DNA of 64,000 bases from Agromyces protaetiae. GTDB lineage: Bacteria; Actinomycetota; Actinomycetes; Actinomycetales; Microbacteriaceae. The notes below the pieces were generated by a model. The model had not been told where the DNA came from and did no database searches. It worked only from the letters and a program-made list of their open reading frames with translations. Position 1 is the stretch's first letter. Each line of letters starts with the position of its first letter. The translations under genes and the position numbers were made by a program. Positions 16,905-25,602 of this stretch are shown one piece after another. Where the stretch lies: NCBI RefSeq assembly GCF_004135405.1, contig NZ_CP035491.1:1054001-1118000 (forward strand), read 5' to 3'.

Positions 16905-18449
16905 ATGACCGAGACATCCACGACCACCGCCGACGCGGGCGAGGCGACCCGCTCGCAACTCGCGACCGTCGAGCACTGGATCGGCGGGGCATCCGTCTCA
17001 GGCGAATCCGACCGCACCGGTCCCGTCTACAACCCCGCCCTCGGCACCGTGCAGAAGCACGTGCGCTTCGCGAGCGTCGCCGACGTCGACCTCGCCGTGA
17101 AGACCGCCGAGGCCGCGTTCGCGAGCTGGCGCGACACGTCGATCGCGAAGCGCCAGCAGATCATGTTCGCGTTCCGCGAGCTGCTCAACGCCCGGAGTCC
17201 CGAGCTCGCGGCGATCCTCACGAGCGAGCACGGCAAGGTGCTGGGCGACGCCGCAGGCGAGATCGCGCGCGGTCTCGAGGTCGTCGAGCTCGCGTGCGCG
17301 ATGCCCGGCTACACGAAGGGCGAGTACTCCGAGAACGTGTCGACGGGCATCGACGTCTACACGGTGCGGCAGCCGCTCGGCGTCGTCGGCATCATCTCGC
17401 CCTTCAACTTCCCGGCGATGGTGCCGCTGTGGTTCTTCCCGATCGCGATCGCGTCGGGCAACACCGTCGTGCTGAAGCCGAGCGAGAAGGACCCGTCGGC
17501 CGCGATCTGGCTCGCGAAGCTCATGCAGGAGGCGGGGCTGCCCGACGGCGTCTTCAACGTCGTGCACGGCGACAAGGTCGCGGTCGACGCCCTCCTCGAG
17601 CACCCGACCGTGCGGGCGATCTCGTTCGTCGGCTCGACGCCCATCGCGAAGTACATCTACGAGACCGCGTCGGCGAACGGCAAGCGCGTGCAGGCCCTCG
17701 GCGGCGCGAAGAACCACATGCTCGTGCTGCCCGACGCCGACCTCGACCTCGCCGCCGACGCGGCCGTCAACGCGGGCTTCGGCTCGGCCGGCGAACGCTG
17801 CATGGCCGTCTCCGTCGTCCTCGCGGTCGACTCGGTCGCGGACGCGCTCGTCGCGAAGGTGCGCGAACGGATGTCGGGGCTGAAGACCGGCGACGGCACG
17901 CGCGGTACCGACATGGGCCCGCTCATCACGCGCGAGCACCGCGACAAGGTCGCCGGCTACGTCGACGTCGCGCTCGAAGACGGCGCGGACGTCGTCGTCG
18001 ACGGACGCGGCATCGAGATCGACGGCGACCCCGACGGATTCTGGCTCGGCCCGACCCTCGTCGACAAGGTGCCGACCTCGTCGGCCGTCTATCGCGACGA
18101 GATCTTCGGGCCCGTGCTGTCGGTCGTGCGTGTCGACGGCTACGAAGAGGGCCTCGGCATCATCAACGCCTCGCGGTACGGCAACGGCACGGCGATCTTC
18201 ACGAACGACGGCGGCGCCGCGCGCCGCTTCCAGCGCGAGGTGACGGTCGGCATGGTCGGCATCAACGTGCCCATCCCCGTGCCCGTCGCCTACCACTCGT
18301 TCGGCGGCTGGAAGGACTCGCTCTTCGGCACCTCGAAGTCGTACGGCCCGCACGGGTTCGAGTTCTACACCCAGGAGAAGGCGATCACCTCGCGCTGGCT
18401 CGACCCGAGCCACGGCGGCATCAACCTGGGGTTCCCGCAGCACGAGTGA
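16905..18449 (+). CDS. mmsA: CoA-acylating (methyl)malonate-semialdehyde dehydrogenase
   Basis: Oxidises malonate or methylmalonate semialdehyde to acetyl-CoA or propionyl-CoA with NAD+ and CoA, closing the pyrimidine route. A 514-residue ALDH with ISPFNFPAMVPLWFFP around residue 165, the family-specific GGAKNHMLVLPDAD and catalytic C299 in GSAGERCMAVS. MMSDH enzymes lack the general-base Glu of ordinary ALDHs, and the region near residue 265 (QALGGAKN) fits that. An aggagag ribosome site precedes the ATG. It is the last gene of the operon and ends at a palindromic intergenic repeat. Confidence 0.94.
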   Translation: MTETSTTTADAGEATRSQLATVEHWIGGASVSGESDRTGPVYNPALGTVQKHVRFASVADVDLAVKTAEAAFASWRDTSIAKRQQIMFAFRELLNARSPELAAILTSEHGKVLGDAAGEIARGLEVVELACAMPGYTKGEYSENVSTGIDVYTVRQPLGVVGIISPFNFPAMVPLWFFPIAIASGNTVVLKPSEKDPSAAIWLAKLMQEAGLPDGVFNVVHGDKVAVDALLEHPTVRAISFVGSTPIAKYIYETASANGKRVQALGGAKNHMLVLPDADLDLAADAAVNAGFGSAGERCMAVSVVLAVDSVADALVAKVRERMSGLKTGDGTRGTDMGPLITREHRDKVAGYVDVALEDGADVVVDGRGIEIDGDPDGFWLGPTLVDKVPTSSAVYRDEIFGPVLSVVRVDGYEEGLGIINASRYGNGTAIFTNDGGAARRFQREVTVGMVGINVPIPVPVAYHSFGGWKDSLFGTSKSYGPHGFEFYTQEKAITSRWLDPSHGGINLGFPQHE

Positions 18450-18458
18450 GGGCCATGC

Positions 18459-18552
18459 TCCCTCCGGTTTGTCGGACATCCGCGCGATTGTCGGACAGTT
18501 CCAGGTCAACTCGTCCGACAAACAGCGAGATGTCCGACAAACCCGAGGGGGA
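18459..18552. repeat. Intergenic palindromic repeat, copy 1 (four TTGTCGGACA-type units)
   Basis: Outer arms GGTTTGTCGGACATC (18466-18480) and GATGTCCGACAAACC (18529-18543) are a perfect 15-bp inverted pair. Inner arms TTGTCGGAC (18488-18496) and GTCCGACAA (18513-18521) form a second pair. CTCC and GAGGGGG flank the outside. It lies between the convergent ends of mmsA and the enoyl-CoA hydratase gene. A second copy is at 61098-61195. Confidence 0.85.
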
Positions 18553-18575
18553 GGCAGGGGCTCAGGGGCGCGTGC

Positions 18576-19367
18576 TCAGCGCCGCGTGAACGCCGCGATG
18601 CGCGCCTGCGCGTCGGGCGACTCGAACGCCTGCCCGATCGTGCGGGCCTCGTCGTCGAGGGACTCCTGGTACGAGCGCTCGGCCGCAGCGCGCACGAGCC
18701 GCTTCGCCTCGCCGTAGGCGCGGCCGGGGCCTGCGGCCCACGTGCGCGCGATCTCGAGGGCGCGATCGGCCAGGGCATCGGGCGCCACGACCTCGGTCAC
18801 GAGTCCGGCGGCGAGGGCATCGGCGGCGTTCAGTCGCTTCGAGGTGAGCGTGAGTTCGAGCGCGCGGCGCTGCCCCACGGCCTCGGGCAGCAGCCAGCTC
18901 ACGCCGCAGTCGGGCGTCAGGCCGATGTCGACGTACCCGCACTGGAAGATCGCCGCCTCGGACGCGACGATCACGTCGGCGGTCAGCATGAACCCGAGGC
19001 CGCCGCCGGCCACCGCTCCCTGCACGGCGGCGACGATGGGCACGGCCGCATCGCGGAGCAGCTTGTGGCCCTCGTGGATGACGTCGGCGAGTTCGGTCAC
19101 GACGCGCCCCGAGACATCCGGCTCGCCTTCAGCCTGTGACGCCGCCGCGAGCTCGGCCATCGCGCGAACGTCGCCGCCCGCGCAGAACGCGCGCCCGACG
19201 GCGTCGAAGAGCACCGCACGGATGTCGTCGCGCGCGGCCACCTCGCGTGCGATCTCGCGCCAGCGGTGGATCGCGTCGGGGCCGACGGCGTTCAGACGGT
19301 CGGGCCGGTTGAGGGTGATCCGGGCAAGCCCGTCGGTCACGTCGAAGAGGATGGCGTCGTCGCTCAT
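18576..19367 (-). CDS. Enoyl-CoA hydratase/isomerase family protein
   Basis: A 263-residue crotonase-fold protein with the oxyanion-hole segments AFCAGGDVRAMAEL near residue 61 and VQGAVAGGGLGFMLTADV near residue 115. The position of the second catalytic glutamate of hydratases is occupied by DIGLTPDCG, which is more like PaaG/isomerase-type members; the exact reaction is therefore uncertain. Start at 19367 has a TAGGCT -10 element 6 nt upstream. The LysR gene ends 10 bp upstream on the same strand. Confidence 0.88.
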   Translation of the reverse strand: MSDDAILFDVTDGLARITLNRPDRLNAVGPDAIHRWREIAREVAARDDIRAVLFDAVGRAFCAGGDVRAMAELAAASQAEGEPDVSGRVVTELADVIHEGHKLLRDAAVPIVAAVQGAVAGGGLGFMLTADVIVASEAAIFQCGYVDIGLTPDCGVSWLLPEAVGQRRALELTLTSKRLNAADALAAGLVTEVVAPDALADRALEIARTWAAGPGRAYGEAKRLVRAAAERSYQESLDDEARTIGQAFESPDAQARIAAFTRR

Positions 19368-19373
19368 CCTGCG

Positions 19374-19379
19374 AGCCTA
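19374..19379 (-). promoter_or_regulatory. -10 element TAGGCT, 6 nt before enoyl-CoA hydratase ATG
   Basis: TANNNT hexamer at the leaderless distance; it overlaps the stop codon of the upstream LysR gene, giving a possible internal promoter. Confidence 0.4.
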
Positions 19380-20327
19380 AACGGCGAAAGGGCGGGCGGA
19401 TGACCCGGGCTCTGCGCCTGCGGCACCCGAACCGAGTTGCGCGGCCCTCGTCACGAGCACGTCGAGCACCGTGCGGACGGCGAGGCGCTCGGCGACGTCA
19501 GGACGGGTGAGTGCGACGATGCGACGCACCGACTGCACGCCGCGGAGAGGCTTCAATACGATGCCCTCGGGCACGGCGCCCGAGGTGAAGCGCGGCACGA
19601 GCGCGATGCCGAGGCCCGCCTCGATGAACGCCTCGACGATGCGCATGTCGCTGAACCGCTGGCCGACGCGGATGCGTTTGCCGCCCTGCTGCTCGACGGC
19701 GTGCAGGATCCGTTCGAACGGGAACCCCTCGGGCACCGAAAGCCACGTCTCGTCGACGAGGTCTTCGGGGGTGACGTGCGAGCGGCCCGCGAGGCGGTGG
19801 TTCGCGGGCAGGCCGATGTCGAGGGGTTCGGTGAGGAGCGGCACGACCGTGAGCCCCCGCCCGCCCCACGGCAGGTCGCCCGGCATGGCATGGGCGAGCA
19901 CGATGTCGTGGTCGTTCGCGAGATCGGCGAACACGTCGAGCTCGGGGTCGAGGTCGGTCGCGTGCACGACGAGCCCCGACACGCTCGCGAGGTCGATGAG
20001 CACCCGCGGCAGGAGGGTCGCCCCGATGGTGGGGAACGTGAGCAGTGAGACCTCGCCGCTCGGGTGGTTGCGGAAGTCGTCCCACAGCGCCTCTGCCCGC
20101 TCGATCGCGATCGCGACCTCCGTCGCGCTCCGCGCGAGTGCATGGCCGGCGCTCGTGAGCACGACCCCGCGCCCGTGGCGCTGGATGAGGGGCATGCCGG
20201 CCTCGCGTTCGAGCACCTTGAGCTGTTGCGACACGGCCGACGGCGTGCGCCCGGTGGCGTCGGCGACGGCCGTCACGCTGCCCCGTTCGGCGAGTTCTCT
20301 GAGCAGGTCGAGCCGACGGACATCCAT
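19377..20327 (-). CDS. LysR-family transcriptional regulator
   Basis: A 316-residue LTTR with N-terminal winged helix (residues 1-60: MDVRRLDLLRELAERGSVTAVADATGRTPSAVSQQLK) and a periplasmic-binding-type effector domain. The target is unknown; it is upstream of and nearly joined to the enoyl-CoA hydratase gene and diverges from the small membrane protein gene at 20476, so either may be regulated. An ATGTAG-N5-CTACAT palindrome overlaps its start codon and -10 region, suggesting autoregulation. Confidence 0.9.
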   Translation of the reverse strand: MDVRRLDLLRELAERGSVTAVADATGRTPSAVSQQLKVLEREAGMPLIQRHGRGVVLTSAGHALARSATEVAIAIERAEALWDDFRNHPSGEVSLLTFPTIGATLLPRVLIDLASVSGLVVHATDLDPELDVFADLANDHDIVLAHAMPGDLPWGGRGLTVVPLLTEPLDIGLPANHRLAGRSHVTPEDLVDETWLSVPEGFPFERILHAVEQQGGKRIRVGQRFSDMRIVEAFIEAGLGIALVPRFTSGAVPEGIVLKPLRGVQSVRRIVALTRPDVAERLAVRTVLDVLVTRAAQLGSGAAGAEPGSSARPFAV

Positions 20328-20342
20328 GTAGACAGGCTACAT
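20326..20342 (-). promoter_or_regulatory. LysR start-region palindrome with -10 TAGCCT
   Basis: ATGTAG (20326-20331) and CTACAT (20337-20342) form an interrupted palindrome with the T-N11-A shape used by LysR proteins. It covers the -10 TAGCCT (20334-20339), which is 6 nt from the ATG, so the transcript may be leaderless and self-repressed. Confidence 0.5.
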
Positions 20343-20475
20343 CGTCAGTGAAGAGTTGTGAGCTTGTTCTAACTGGTTTTCAGCGGGAGAATGACATCGT
20401 CGAACACGCGCAACGGGGCATGTCGCTCGACGGGGTCACACCCGACCGACACAGATTTCCTCGAAAGGATCAGCC

Positions 20476-20607
20476 ATGATCAGCGCACTCCCCTTCCTCA
20501 TCCTCCTCGGCGCGGTCTCCGTCGCCGGCGTCGTCGGCTCGCTCGTCGTCACCGCGCGCGACGGCTACCGCCGCCAGCCGAAGGAGCAGTTCGCGCGCAG
20601 CATCTGA
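20476..20607 (+). CDS. Small single-span membrane protein, 43 residues
   Basis: The ATG at 20476 follows a good ribosome site (gaaagga). It encodes a hydrophobic segment of about 22 residues (ISALPFLILLGAVSVAGVVG and on) and then a short basic tail (RDGYRRQPKEQF). Coding is supported by the ribosome site, the GC-rich third positions and a strong terminator right after the stop. Function unknown; similar tiny membrane proteins with a RDGY tail are common in related actinobacteria as far as I recall. Confidence 0.75.
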   Translation: MISALPFLILLGAVSVAGVVGSLVVTARDGYRRQPKEQFARSI

Positions 20608-20639
20608 CGCGCGATGCGGGGCCGAAGCCCCCACACGAC

Positions 20640-20684
20640 AAAGGCCGCTGCACCGGGACGGGACACCCGGGGCAGCGGCCTTTT
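20640..20684. terminator. Strong intrinsic terminator
   Basis: AAGGCCGCTGC (20641-20651) pairs perfectly with GCAGCGGCCTT (20672-20682); an inner CCGGG/CCCGG pair extends the stem; it ends in TTTT with AAA on the other side. It terminates the small membrane protein gene and could work in both directions. Confidence 0.9.
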
Positions 20685-20768
20685 CGCGTCTGCACGGCTC
20701 ACTGGCGGCGTCACCGAACGCTCGATAGGCTCGCCAGGAACGACGCCGACTGACTCCGGGGGGATGTC

Positions 20769-21377
20769 ATGCACGCCGATCACCGCACCTCCGCCGTACC
20801 CGCAGCAGCGTTGCGCGCGGCCACCGTGCTCGTCGCCGCGGTCGCGCTCCTCACCGCCTGCACGGGAACGGGCGAGCCGTCGCCGACGGCTGCAGAGCCG
20901 CCCGCGGTCACCGAGACCGAGGCGCCGGACGCGTCGAACGAGCCCGCCGCCGGCCAGTCGGCCGAAGGCCCGCTCGACGCCCACGACGCCGTCGCCGCGG
21001 CCATCGCCTTCGAGGGCGGCGTCGTCGTCGAACTCGGGCCGGGCCGGGAACAGGGCGTCGACGTCTGGGAGGTCGGTCTGATCCGCCCCGACGGCAGCGG
21101 CGTCGAACTCCACGTCGCCCGCGACGACGGGCGCATCGTGAGCCAGGAGCCGCTGCGACTCGACCCCGAGCAGACCTCGGCGCCTGCGCTCACGGCCGCC
21201 GAGGCGATCGCGCTCGCGCTCGAAACCGAGCCAGGCGAGGTGCGCGAGCTCGACCTCGGCACCGAGCGCGGCATCGTCGTGTGGGAGGTCATCGTCGACA
21301 GTGCGGCGGGCGGGCGATTCGAGCTGTACCTCGACGCTGCGACCGGCACGGTCGTGAAGCACGAGCGAGCCGACTGA
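20769..21377 (+). CDS. Secreted lipoprotein with two PepSY-like domains
   Basis: A 202-residue protein with signal peptide and lipobox LLTAC near residue 31, an acidic T/E/P-rich linker (about residues 33-66) and two consecutive PepSY-type modules, each starting with an Ala-rich helix (DAHDAVAAAIAFEGG; TAAEAIALALETEPG) and ending in a DG/TG hairpin (VARDDGRIVSQE; DAATGTVVKHE). PepSY domains are thought to bind or inhibit peptidases or sense envelope state. No operon partner is evident. Extracellular, membrane-anchored. Confidence 0.85.
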   Translation: MHADHRTSAVPAAALRAATVLVAAVALLTACTGTGEPSPTAAEPPAVTETEAPDASNEPAAGQSAEGPLDAHDAVAAAIAFEGGVVVELGPGREQGVDVWEVGLIRPDGSGVELHVARDDGRIVSQEPLRLDPEQTSAPALTAAEAIALALETEPGEVRELDLGTERGIVVWEVIVDSAAGGRFELYLDAATGTVVKHERAD

Positions 21378-21428
21378 TCGCGGCGGGGCTCCGGCGAAGA
21401 GCACGCGGGCGGAGACATCCGCAAGTCA

Positions 21429-21458
21429 TCGACATCGACCCCGCGGCCTCGCTAACGT
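21429..21458 (+). promoter_or_regulatory. Candidate promoter for peptidase E-dcu operon
   Basis: TCGACA (21429-21434) and TAACGT (21453-21458) with an 18-bp spacer, 33 bp before the peptidase E ATG. Confidence 0.5.
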
Positions 21459-21491
21459 GACCATCAGGGGGAAGCCGAGGGGGGCTCGCAC

Positions 21492-22244
21492 ATGGCACAC
21501 GTCGTGGCAACAGGCGCAGGCAAAGCGATGATGGAGCGGCGGGCCGACCCGACGCACGACTACATCCTGCAGCTGACCGGCAAGGAGCGCCCGAGGGTGC
21601 TCTTCCTCGGCACCGCGACGGGCGACGACACCGCCTACATCGTGAGCTTCTACACGACGTACGACTCCGACAAGTGCGCACCCCACCACCTCCCGCTCTT
21701 CCACCGCCCGGTCGACGACCTCGCAACGTTCGTGAGGGGCTTCGACGTCATCCACGTCGGCGGCGGGAACACGGCCAACATGCTCGACGTGTGGAAGCGG
21801 CAGGGGCTCGACGTGATCCTCCGCGACATGTGGGAGGATCCGGGCTCGAACGTCGTGTTCACGGGCGGCTCGGCGGGCGGCATCTGCTGGTTCGAGGGCG
21901 GCACGACCGACAGCTACGGCCCCACGCTGCAGGTGCTCCCCGAGGGGCTCGGGTTCCTGCACGGCAGCTTCTGTCCGCACTACGACGCCGAAGACCAACG
22001 GAGGCCGCTCTTCCACGCGTCGCTGCTCAGCGGCGAACTCGCGACGGGCTACGCCGTCGGCAACCTGCAGTCGGTGCACTTCGAGCGCTCGGGCGACGCG
22101 GTGAACTTCGTCACGGCGATCAGCCCGGTCGAAGACCCGCTCGCGCTCCGGGTCGAAGCGATCGACGGGAAGATCGTCGAGACCGAGCTCCCCGTGAAGA
22201 TCCTCCAGGGCACCGCGCCCATCGTGAAGGGGCCGAGCGCATGA
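21492..22244 (+). CDS. Peptidase E-like aspartyl dipeptidase (family S51)
   Basis: A 250-residue class I glutamine-amidotransferase-like hydrolase. The nucleophile elbow GGSAGGICW carries Ser127, and HVGGGNTANMLDVW and GSFCPHYDAEDQR match the S51 family. Peptidase E cleaves N-terminal Asp-X dipeptides; some relatives are cyanophycinases. It is translationally coupled (ATGA) to a Dcu-family C4-dicarboxylate transporter, which makes an aspartate-related role convincing. Cytosolic, no signal peptide. Confidence 0.87.
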   Translation: MAHVVATGAGKAMMERRADPTHDYILQLTGKERPRVLFLGTATGDDTAYIVSFYTTYDSDKCAPHHLPLFHRPVDDLATFVRGFDVIHVGGGNTANMLDVWKRQGLDVILRDMWEDPGSNVVFTGGSAGGICWFEGGTTDSYGPTLQVLPEGLGFLHGSFCPHYDAEDQRRPLFHASLLSGELATGYAVGNLQSVHFERSGDAVNFVTAISPVEDPLALRVEAIDGKIVETELPVKILQGTAPIVKGPSA

Positions 22245-23596
22245 ACGACAACGTCTGGATCCTCATCGCGCAACTGATCGTCGTCATCCTGGCGATCTTC
22301 ATGGGCACGCGCACGAGCGGCATCGGCCTCGGCGTGTGGGGTCTCGTGGGCGTCGCGGTGCTCGTGTTCGGCTTCCAGGAGGCGCCGGGCGGCGCCCCCG
22401 TCGACGCGGTCTTCATCGTCATCACGGTCATCACCGCGGCATCCGTCATGCAGGCGGCGGGCGGCATCGATTGGATGGTGTCGGTCGCCGCGAAGGTCAT
22501 CCGCACCCGGCCGAAGTCGGTCGTGTTCCTCGCGCCCGCGATGTCGTTCCTCTTCACGGTCGGCGCCGGCACGGGCAACATCTTCTATCCGCTGCTGCCC
22601 GTCATCTACGACGTGTCGTACCAGCAGAAGATCCGGCCCGAGCGGGCGCTGTCGATCTCGGCGGTCGCGTCGCAGGTCGGCATCCTGTGCTCGCCGGTCT
22701 CGGCGGCGACGGCGTCGATGGTCGTGCTCCTCCAGCCCGAGGGCGTCGACCTCGGCAAGCTGCTGCTCATCATGTGGCCGGCGTCGATCATCGGCCTCGC
22801 GGTCGCGGCGACGATCATGGTGCGCCACGGCAAGAACCTCGAGGACGACCCCGAGTTCCAGAAGCGGTTGGCGGCGGGCCAGATCAAGCCCCCGGCCGAC
22901 TCGGTCGGCGGCGCCAAGCTGCCGCGCCAAGCCGTGCTGTCGGCGTCGATCTTCCTCCTCGGCGTGGGCGTCATCGTGCTCTTCGGCCTCTTCGAGCCGC
23001 TTCGCCCCGTCATCGGCACGAACGACGACGGCGACCCCGTGCGCGTGTCGGTCACCGTCATCATCGAGGTCGTCATGGGCGTCATCGCGGCCCTCATCTT
23101 CGTGACGTGCAAGGTGAAAGCGGCGGATGTCCCGAAGCAGTCGACGTTCCCCGCGGGCATCGTCGGCGCGATCGCGCTCTTCGGCATCGCGTGGCTCGCG
23201 AACACCTTCGTCGCGGCGAACAACCAGCTCATCGTCGACGGGCTCGGCGCCCTCGTGTCGGGGTCGAGCGCCTTCCTCGGCGCTCTGCTGTTCGCTCTCG
23301 CGCTCTTCCTCGTCGCGATGCTCACGACGAGCCAGTCGAGCGCGACGAACGCGATCGTGCCGATCGGCATCACGATCGGCCTGCCGGCGTCGCTCCTCGT
23401 GGGCCTTTGGCCCGCCGCGATGGGCATCTACACGCTGCCTGCCAACGGCAGCCAGGTCGCGACCGTCGCGTTCGACCAGACCGGCACGACGAAGATGGGC
23501 AAGTTCGTCATCGACCACTCGTTCCAGCTCCCGAACGTGATCTACATCGTGGTCGCGATCATCGTCGGGGTCATCCTGTCGTTCGTCTTCGTGTGA
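22241..23596 (+). CDS. Dcu-family C4-dicarboxylate / aspartate transporter
   Basis: A 451-residue membrane protein with about ten to twelve helices and the DcuA/DcuB-type signatures IRPERALSISAVASQVGILCSPVSAA and TSQSSATNAIVPIGI. DcuA/B proteins exchange fumarate, malate, aspartate and succinate; which substrate is used here cannot be told. Coupling to peptidase E suggests uptake or exchange of aspartate linked to dipeptide hydrolysis. The ATG at 22241 overlaps the peptidase stop by 4 bp. Confidence 0.87.
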   Translation: MNDNVWILIAQLIVVILAIFMGTRTSGIGLGVWGLVGVAVLVFGFQEAPGGAPVDAVFIVITVITAASVMQAAGGIDWMVSVAAKVIRTRPKSVVFLAPAMSFLFTVGAGTGNIFYPLLPVIYDVSYQQKIRPERALSISAVASQVGILCSPVSAATASMVVLLQPEGVDLGKLLLIMWPASIIGLAVAATIMVRHGKNLEDDPEFQKRLAAGQIKPPADSVGGAKLPRQAVLSASIFLLGVGVIVLFGLFEPLRPVIGTNDDGDPVRVSVTVIIEVVMGVIAALIFVTCKVKAADVPKQSTFPAGIVGAIALFGIAWLANTFVAANNQLIVDGLGALVSGSSAFLGALLFALALFLVAMLTTSQSSATNAIVPIGITIGLPASLLVGLWPAAMGIYTLPANGSQVATVAFDQTGTTKMGKFVIDHSFQLPNVIYIVVAIIVGVILSFVFV

Positions 23597-23603
23597 CGAT
23601 GCG

Positions 23604-25016
23604 ATGGATGCCTCGGGGCCGCCCACGCGGGTGAGTGCGTCGGTCCGCCCGACCGACGACGCGATGCTCCGCCGGTTCCTCCTCGGACTCGCGGAGGGGC
23701 TCAACGCAGCCATGGAGCCGGTCGACCGCATCCGCGACATCATGCTCGAAGTGGCGCGCGCGTACGGTCGGTCCGATGTCGACTTCGTCGTGCTGCCGAC
23801 CGTCATCCTCGTGGAGACGGGGTCGGGCGACACGGGAAAGGTCGCGCTCCGGTCGACGCTCGACCCGTCGTTCCGGTTCGACCAGATCCAGGCCCTCTAC
23901 GACCTCGTCGCGAAGGCGCGCACGGGGTCGATCGCGCCCGTCGACGGCATTGCGCGCCTGAACGCGATCGGTTCGATGCGCCCGCGGTACCGCTGGCCCG
24001 TGCGGGTGCTCGGCCACGCGATCCTCACGACGGGCCTTGCGCTGCTCCTCGCGCCGACCTGGCAGGGCGCGCTCGTGTCGTTCGTGCTCGGCGCGTTCCT
24101 CGGGCTCGGCAAGCTCATCCGCTCGCCCACGATCCAGCTCGTGTTCCCCGTGGTCGCCGCGTTCCTGTGCGCGCTCGCGGTGTTCCTCGTCGCGCCGTAC
24201 ATCGCGATCGGCGACCCCATCCGGCTCATGATCGCGCCCCTCGCGACGTTCCTGCCGGGCGGCGTGCTCACGACCGCGACGCGCGAGCTCGCGGCCGGCC
24301 AGATGATCGCGGGCGCCTCCCGCCTCGTCACGGGGCTCGTGCAGCTCGCCCTCCTCGCGTTCGGCATCCTCGCCGCCGGCACGCTCGTCGGCGTCGGCAG
24401 CTCGACGTACCTGCCGCTCGAGGCCGACGGGCAACTGCCGTGGTGGGTCGGCGCCGTCGGCGTGCTCCTCTTCGCCGCCGGCAACCTCCTTCATTTCTCC
24501 GCCCCGGGACGCACGTTCGGCTGGCTGCTGCTCGCACTGGCCGTCGCGTACGTCGGCCAGACGGTCGGGCAGGCGCTCGCCGGATCGACGATCAGCGGCT
24601 TCATCGGCGCGCTCGCCATGACGCCCGTCGTGCTGTGGATCGGGTCGCTCAAGCACGGGGTGCCGGCGCAGCTCGCGTTCCTTCCGGCGTTCTGGCTGCT
24701 CGTGCCGGGGGCGGCGGGCCTCGTCGGGCTCACCGAGGCGATCGGGTCGGATCGCGGCATGGAGGACTTCGTCGCGGCCCTCGTCTCGGTCATGTCGATC
24801 GCCCTCGGCGTCCTCTTCGGGTCGGCGCTCTACCGGGTCGTGCACCACGGCGCCGAGGAGCTCGCCGACTTCCACATCGACATGCCCGCCGCGATCGACG
24901 AGGTCGTCAAGCCGCGATTCTGGGCGAGGCTCCTGCCGTGGAGACACGATTCGGTGTGGCGACGGATACGGCGCGGCGAGGCATCCACACCTTCTTCGGA
25001 GAGTCCGAACACGTAA
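23604..25016 (+). CDS. ThrE-like threonine/serine exporter family protein
   Basis: A 470-residue protein: a soluble N-terminal DUF1212-type domain (residues 20-130, containing GLNAAMEPVDRIRDIMLEVARAYG) followed by about ten hydrophobic helices, the single-chain ThrE organisation. Known ThrE proteins export threonine and serine by proton motive force. It starts 7 bp after the Dcu gene, so it may be co-transcribed with peptidase E and Dcu, giving an amino-acid handling group. Its stop codon overlaps the pyrE -10 element. Confidence 0.85.
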   Translation: MDASGPPTRVSASVRPTDDAMLRRFLLGLAEGLNAAMEPVDRIRDIMLEVARAYGRSDVDFVVLPTVILVETGSGDTGKVALRSTLDPSFRFDQIQALYDLVAKARTGSIAPVDGIARLNAIGSMRPRYRWPVRVLGHAILTTGLALLLAPTWQGALVSFVLGAFLGLGKLIRSPTIQLVFPVVAAFLCALAVFLVAPYIAIGDPIRLMIAPLATFLPGGVLTTATRELAAGQMIAGASRLVTGLVQLALLAFGILAAGTLVGVGSSTYLPLEADGQLPWWVGAVGVLLFAAGNLLHFSAPGRTFGWLLLALAVAYVGQTVGQALAGSTISGFIGALAMTPVVLWIGSLKHGVPAQLAFLPAFWLLVPGAAGLVGLTEAIGSDRGMEDFVAALVSVMSIALGVLFGSALYRVVHHGAEELADFHIDMPAAIDEVVKPRFWARLLPWRHDSVWRRIRRGEASTPSSESPNT

Positions 25017-25019
25017 ACT
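25014..25019 (+). promoter_or_regulatory. -10 element TAAACT, 7 nt before pyrE GTG
   Basis: TAAACT contains the thrE stop codon and lies 7 nt from the pyrE GTG, consistent with a leaderless pyrE transcript. Confidence 0.45.
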
Positions 25020-25026
25020 CGTCCGC

Positions 25027-25602
25027 GTGACCGAGCACGACACCCCCACCGCACCGGCCGACGCCCGCGCCCGCCTCATCGAGTACATCTCGAACGAGGC
25101 GGTCTTCCACGGCGACTTCACGCTGACGAGCGGCAAGAAGGCGACCTACTACGTCGACCTCCGCAAGGTGAGCCTCGACCACCGCGTCGCACCGCTCATC
25201 GGCCAGGTCATGCTCGACCTCATCGCCGACGTGCCCGACGTCGTCGCGGTCGGCGGCATGACGATGGGCGCCGACCCCATCGCGTCGGCGATCCTGCACC
25301 AGGGCGCCGCGCGCGGCCTCGCGTACGACGCGTTCGTCGTGCGCAAGGAGCCGAAAGACCACGGCCGCGGCAAGCAGGTCGAGGGCCCCGAACTCGAGGG
25401 CAAGCGCGTCATCGTGCTCGAAGACACGTCGACGACCGGTGGCTCGCCGCTCAAGGCGATCGAGGCGCTGCAGAAGGTCGGCGCCGAGGTCGTCGCCGTC
25501 GCGGTCGTCGTCGACCGTGCGACGGGTGCGAAAGAGGTCATCGAAGCGGCGGGCGTCCCATACCTCGCCGCCATCGGACTGGAAGACCTGGGACTGGCCT
25601 GA
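25027..25602 (+). CDS. pyrE: Orotate phosphoribosyltransferase
   Basis: Makes orotidine 5'-monophosphate from orotate and PRPP in UMP synthesis. The 191 residues match the short bacterial form. The PRPP loop VIVLEDTSTTGGSPL (residues about 127-141), GDFTLTSGKKATYYVDLR near residue 29 and VVRKEPKDHGRGKQVEG are diagnostic. The start is GTG at 25027. It is separate from other pyr genes and overlaps (TGATG) a large membrane protein gene downstream. Confidence 0.96.
   Translation: MTEHDTPTAPADARARLIEYISNEAVFHGDFTLTSGKKATYYVDLRKVSLDHRVAPLIGQVMLDLIADVPDVVAVGGMTMGADPIASAILHQGAARGLAYDAFVVRKEPKDHGRGKQVEGPELEGKRVIVLEDTSTTGGSPLKAIEALQKVGAEVVAVAVVVDRATGAKEVIEAAGVPYLAAIGLEDLGLA

Noticed and set aside
18459-18552. 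CRISPR array or transposon end for the repeated TTGTCGGACA units
   Set aside because: Units are in inverted pairs, not direct repeats with equal spacers, and no transposase or target-site duplication is seen.
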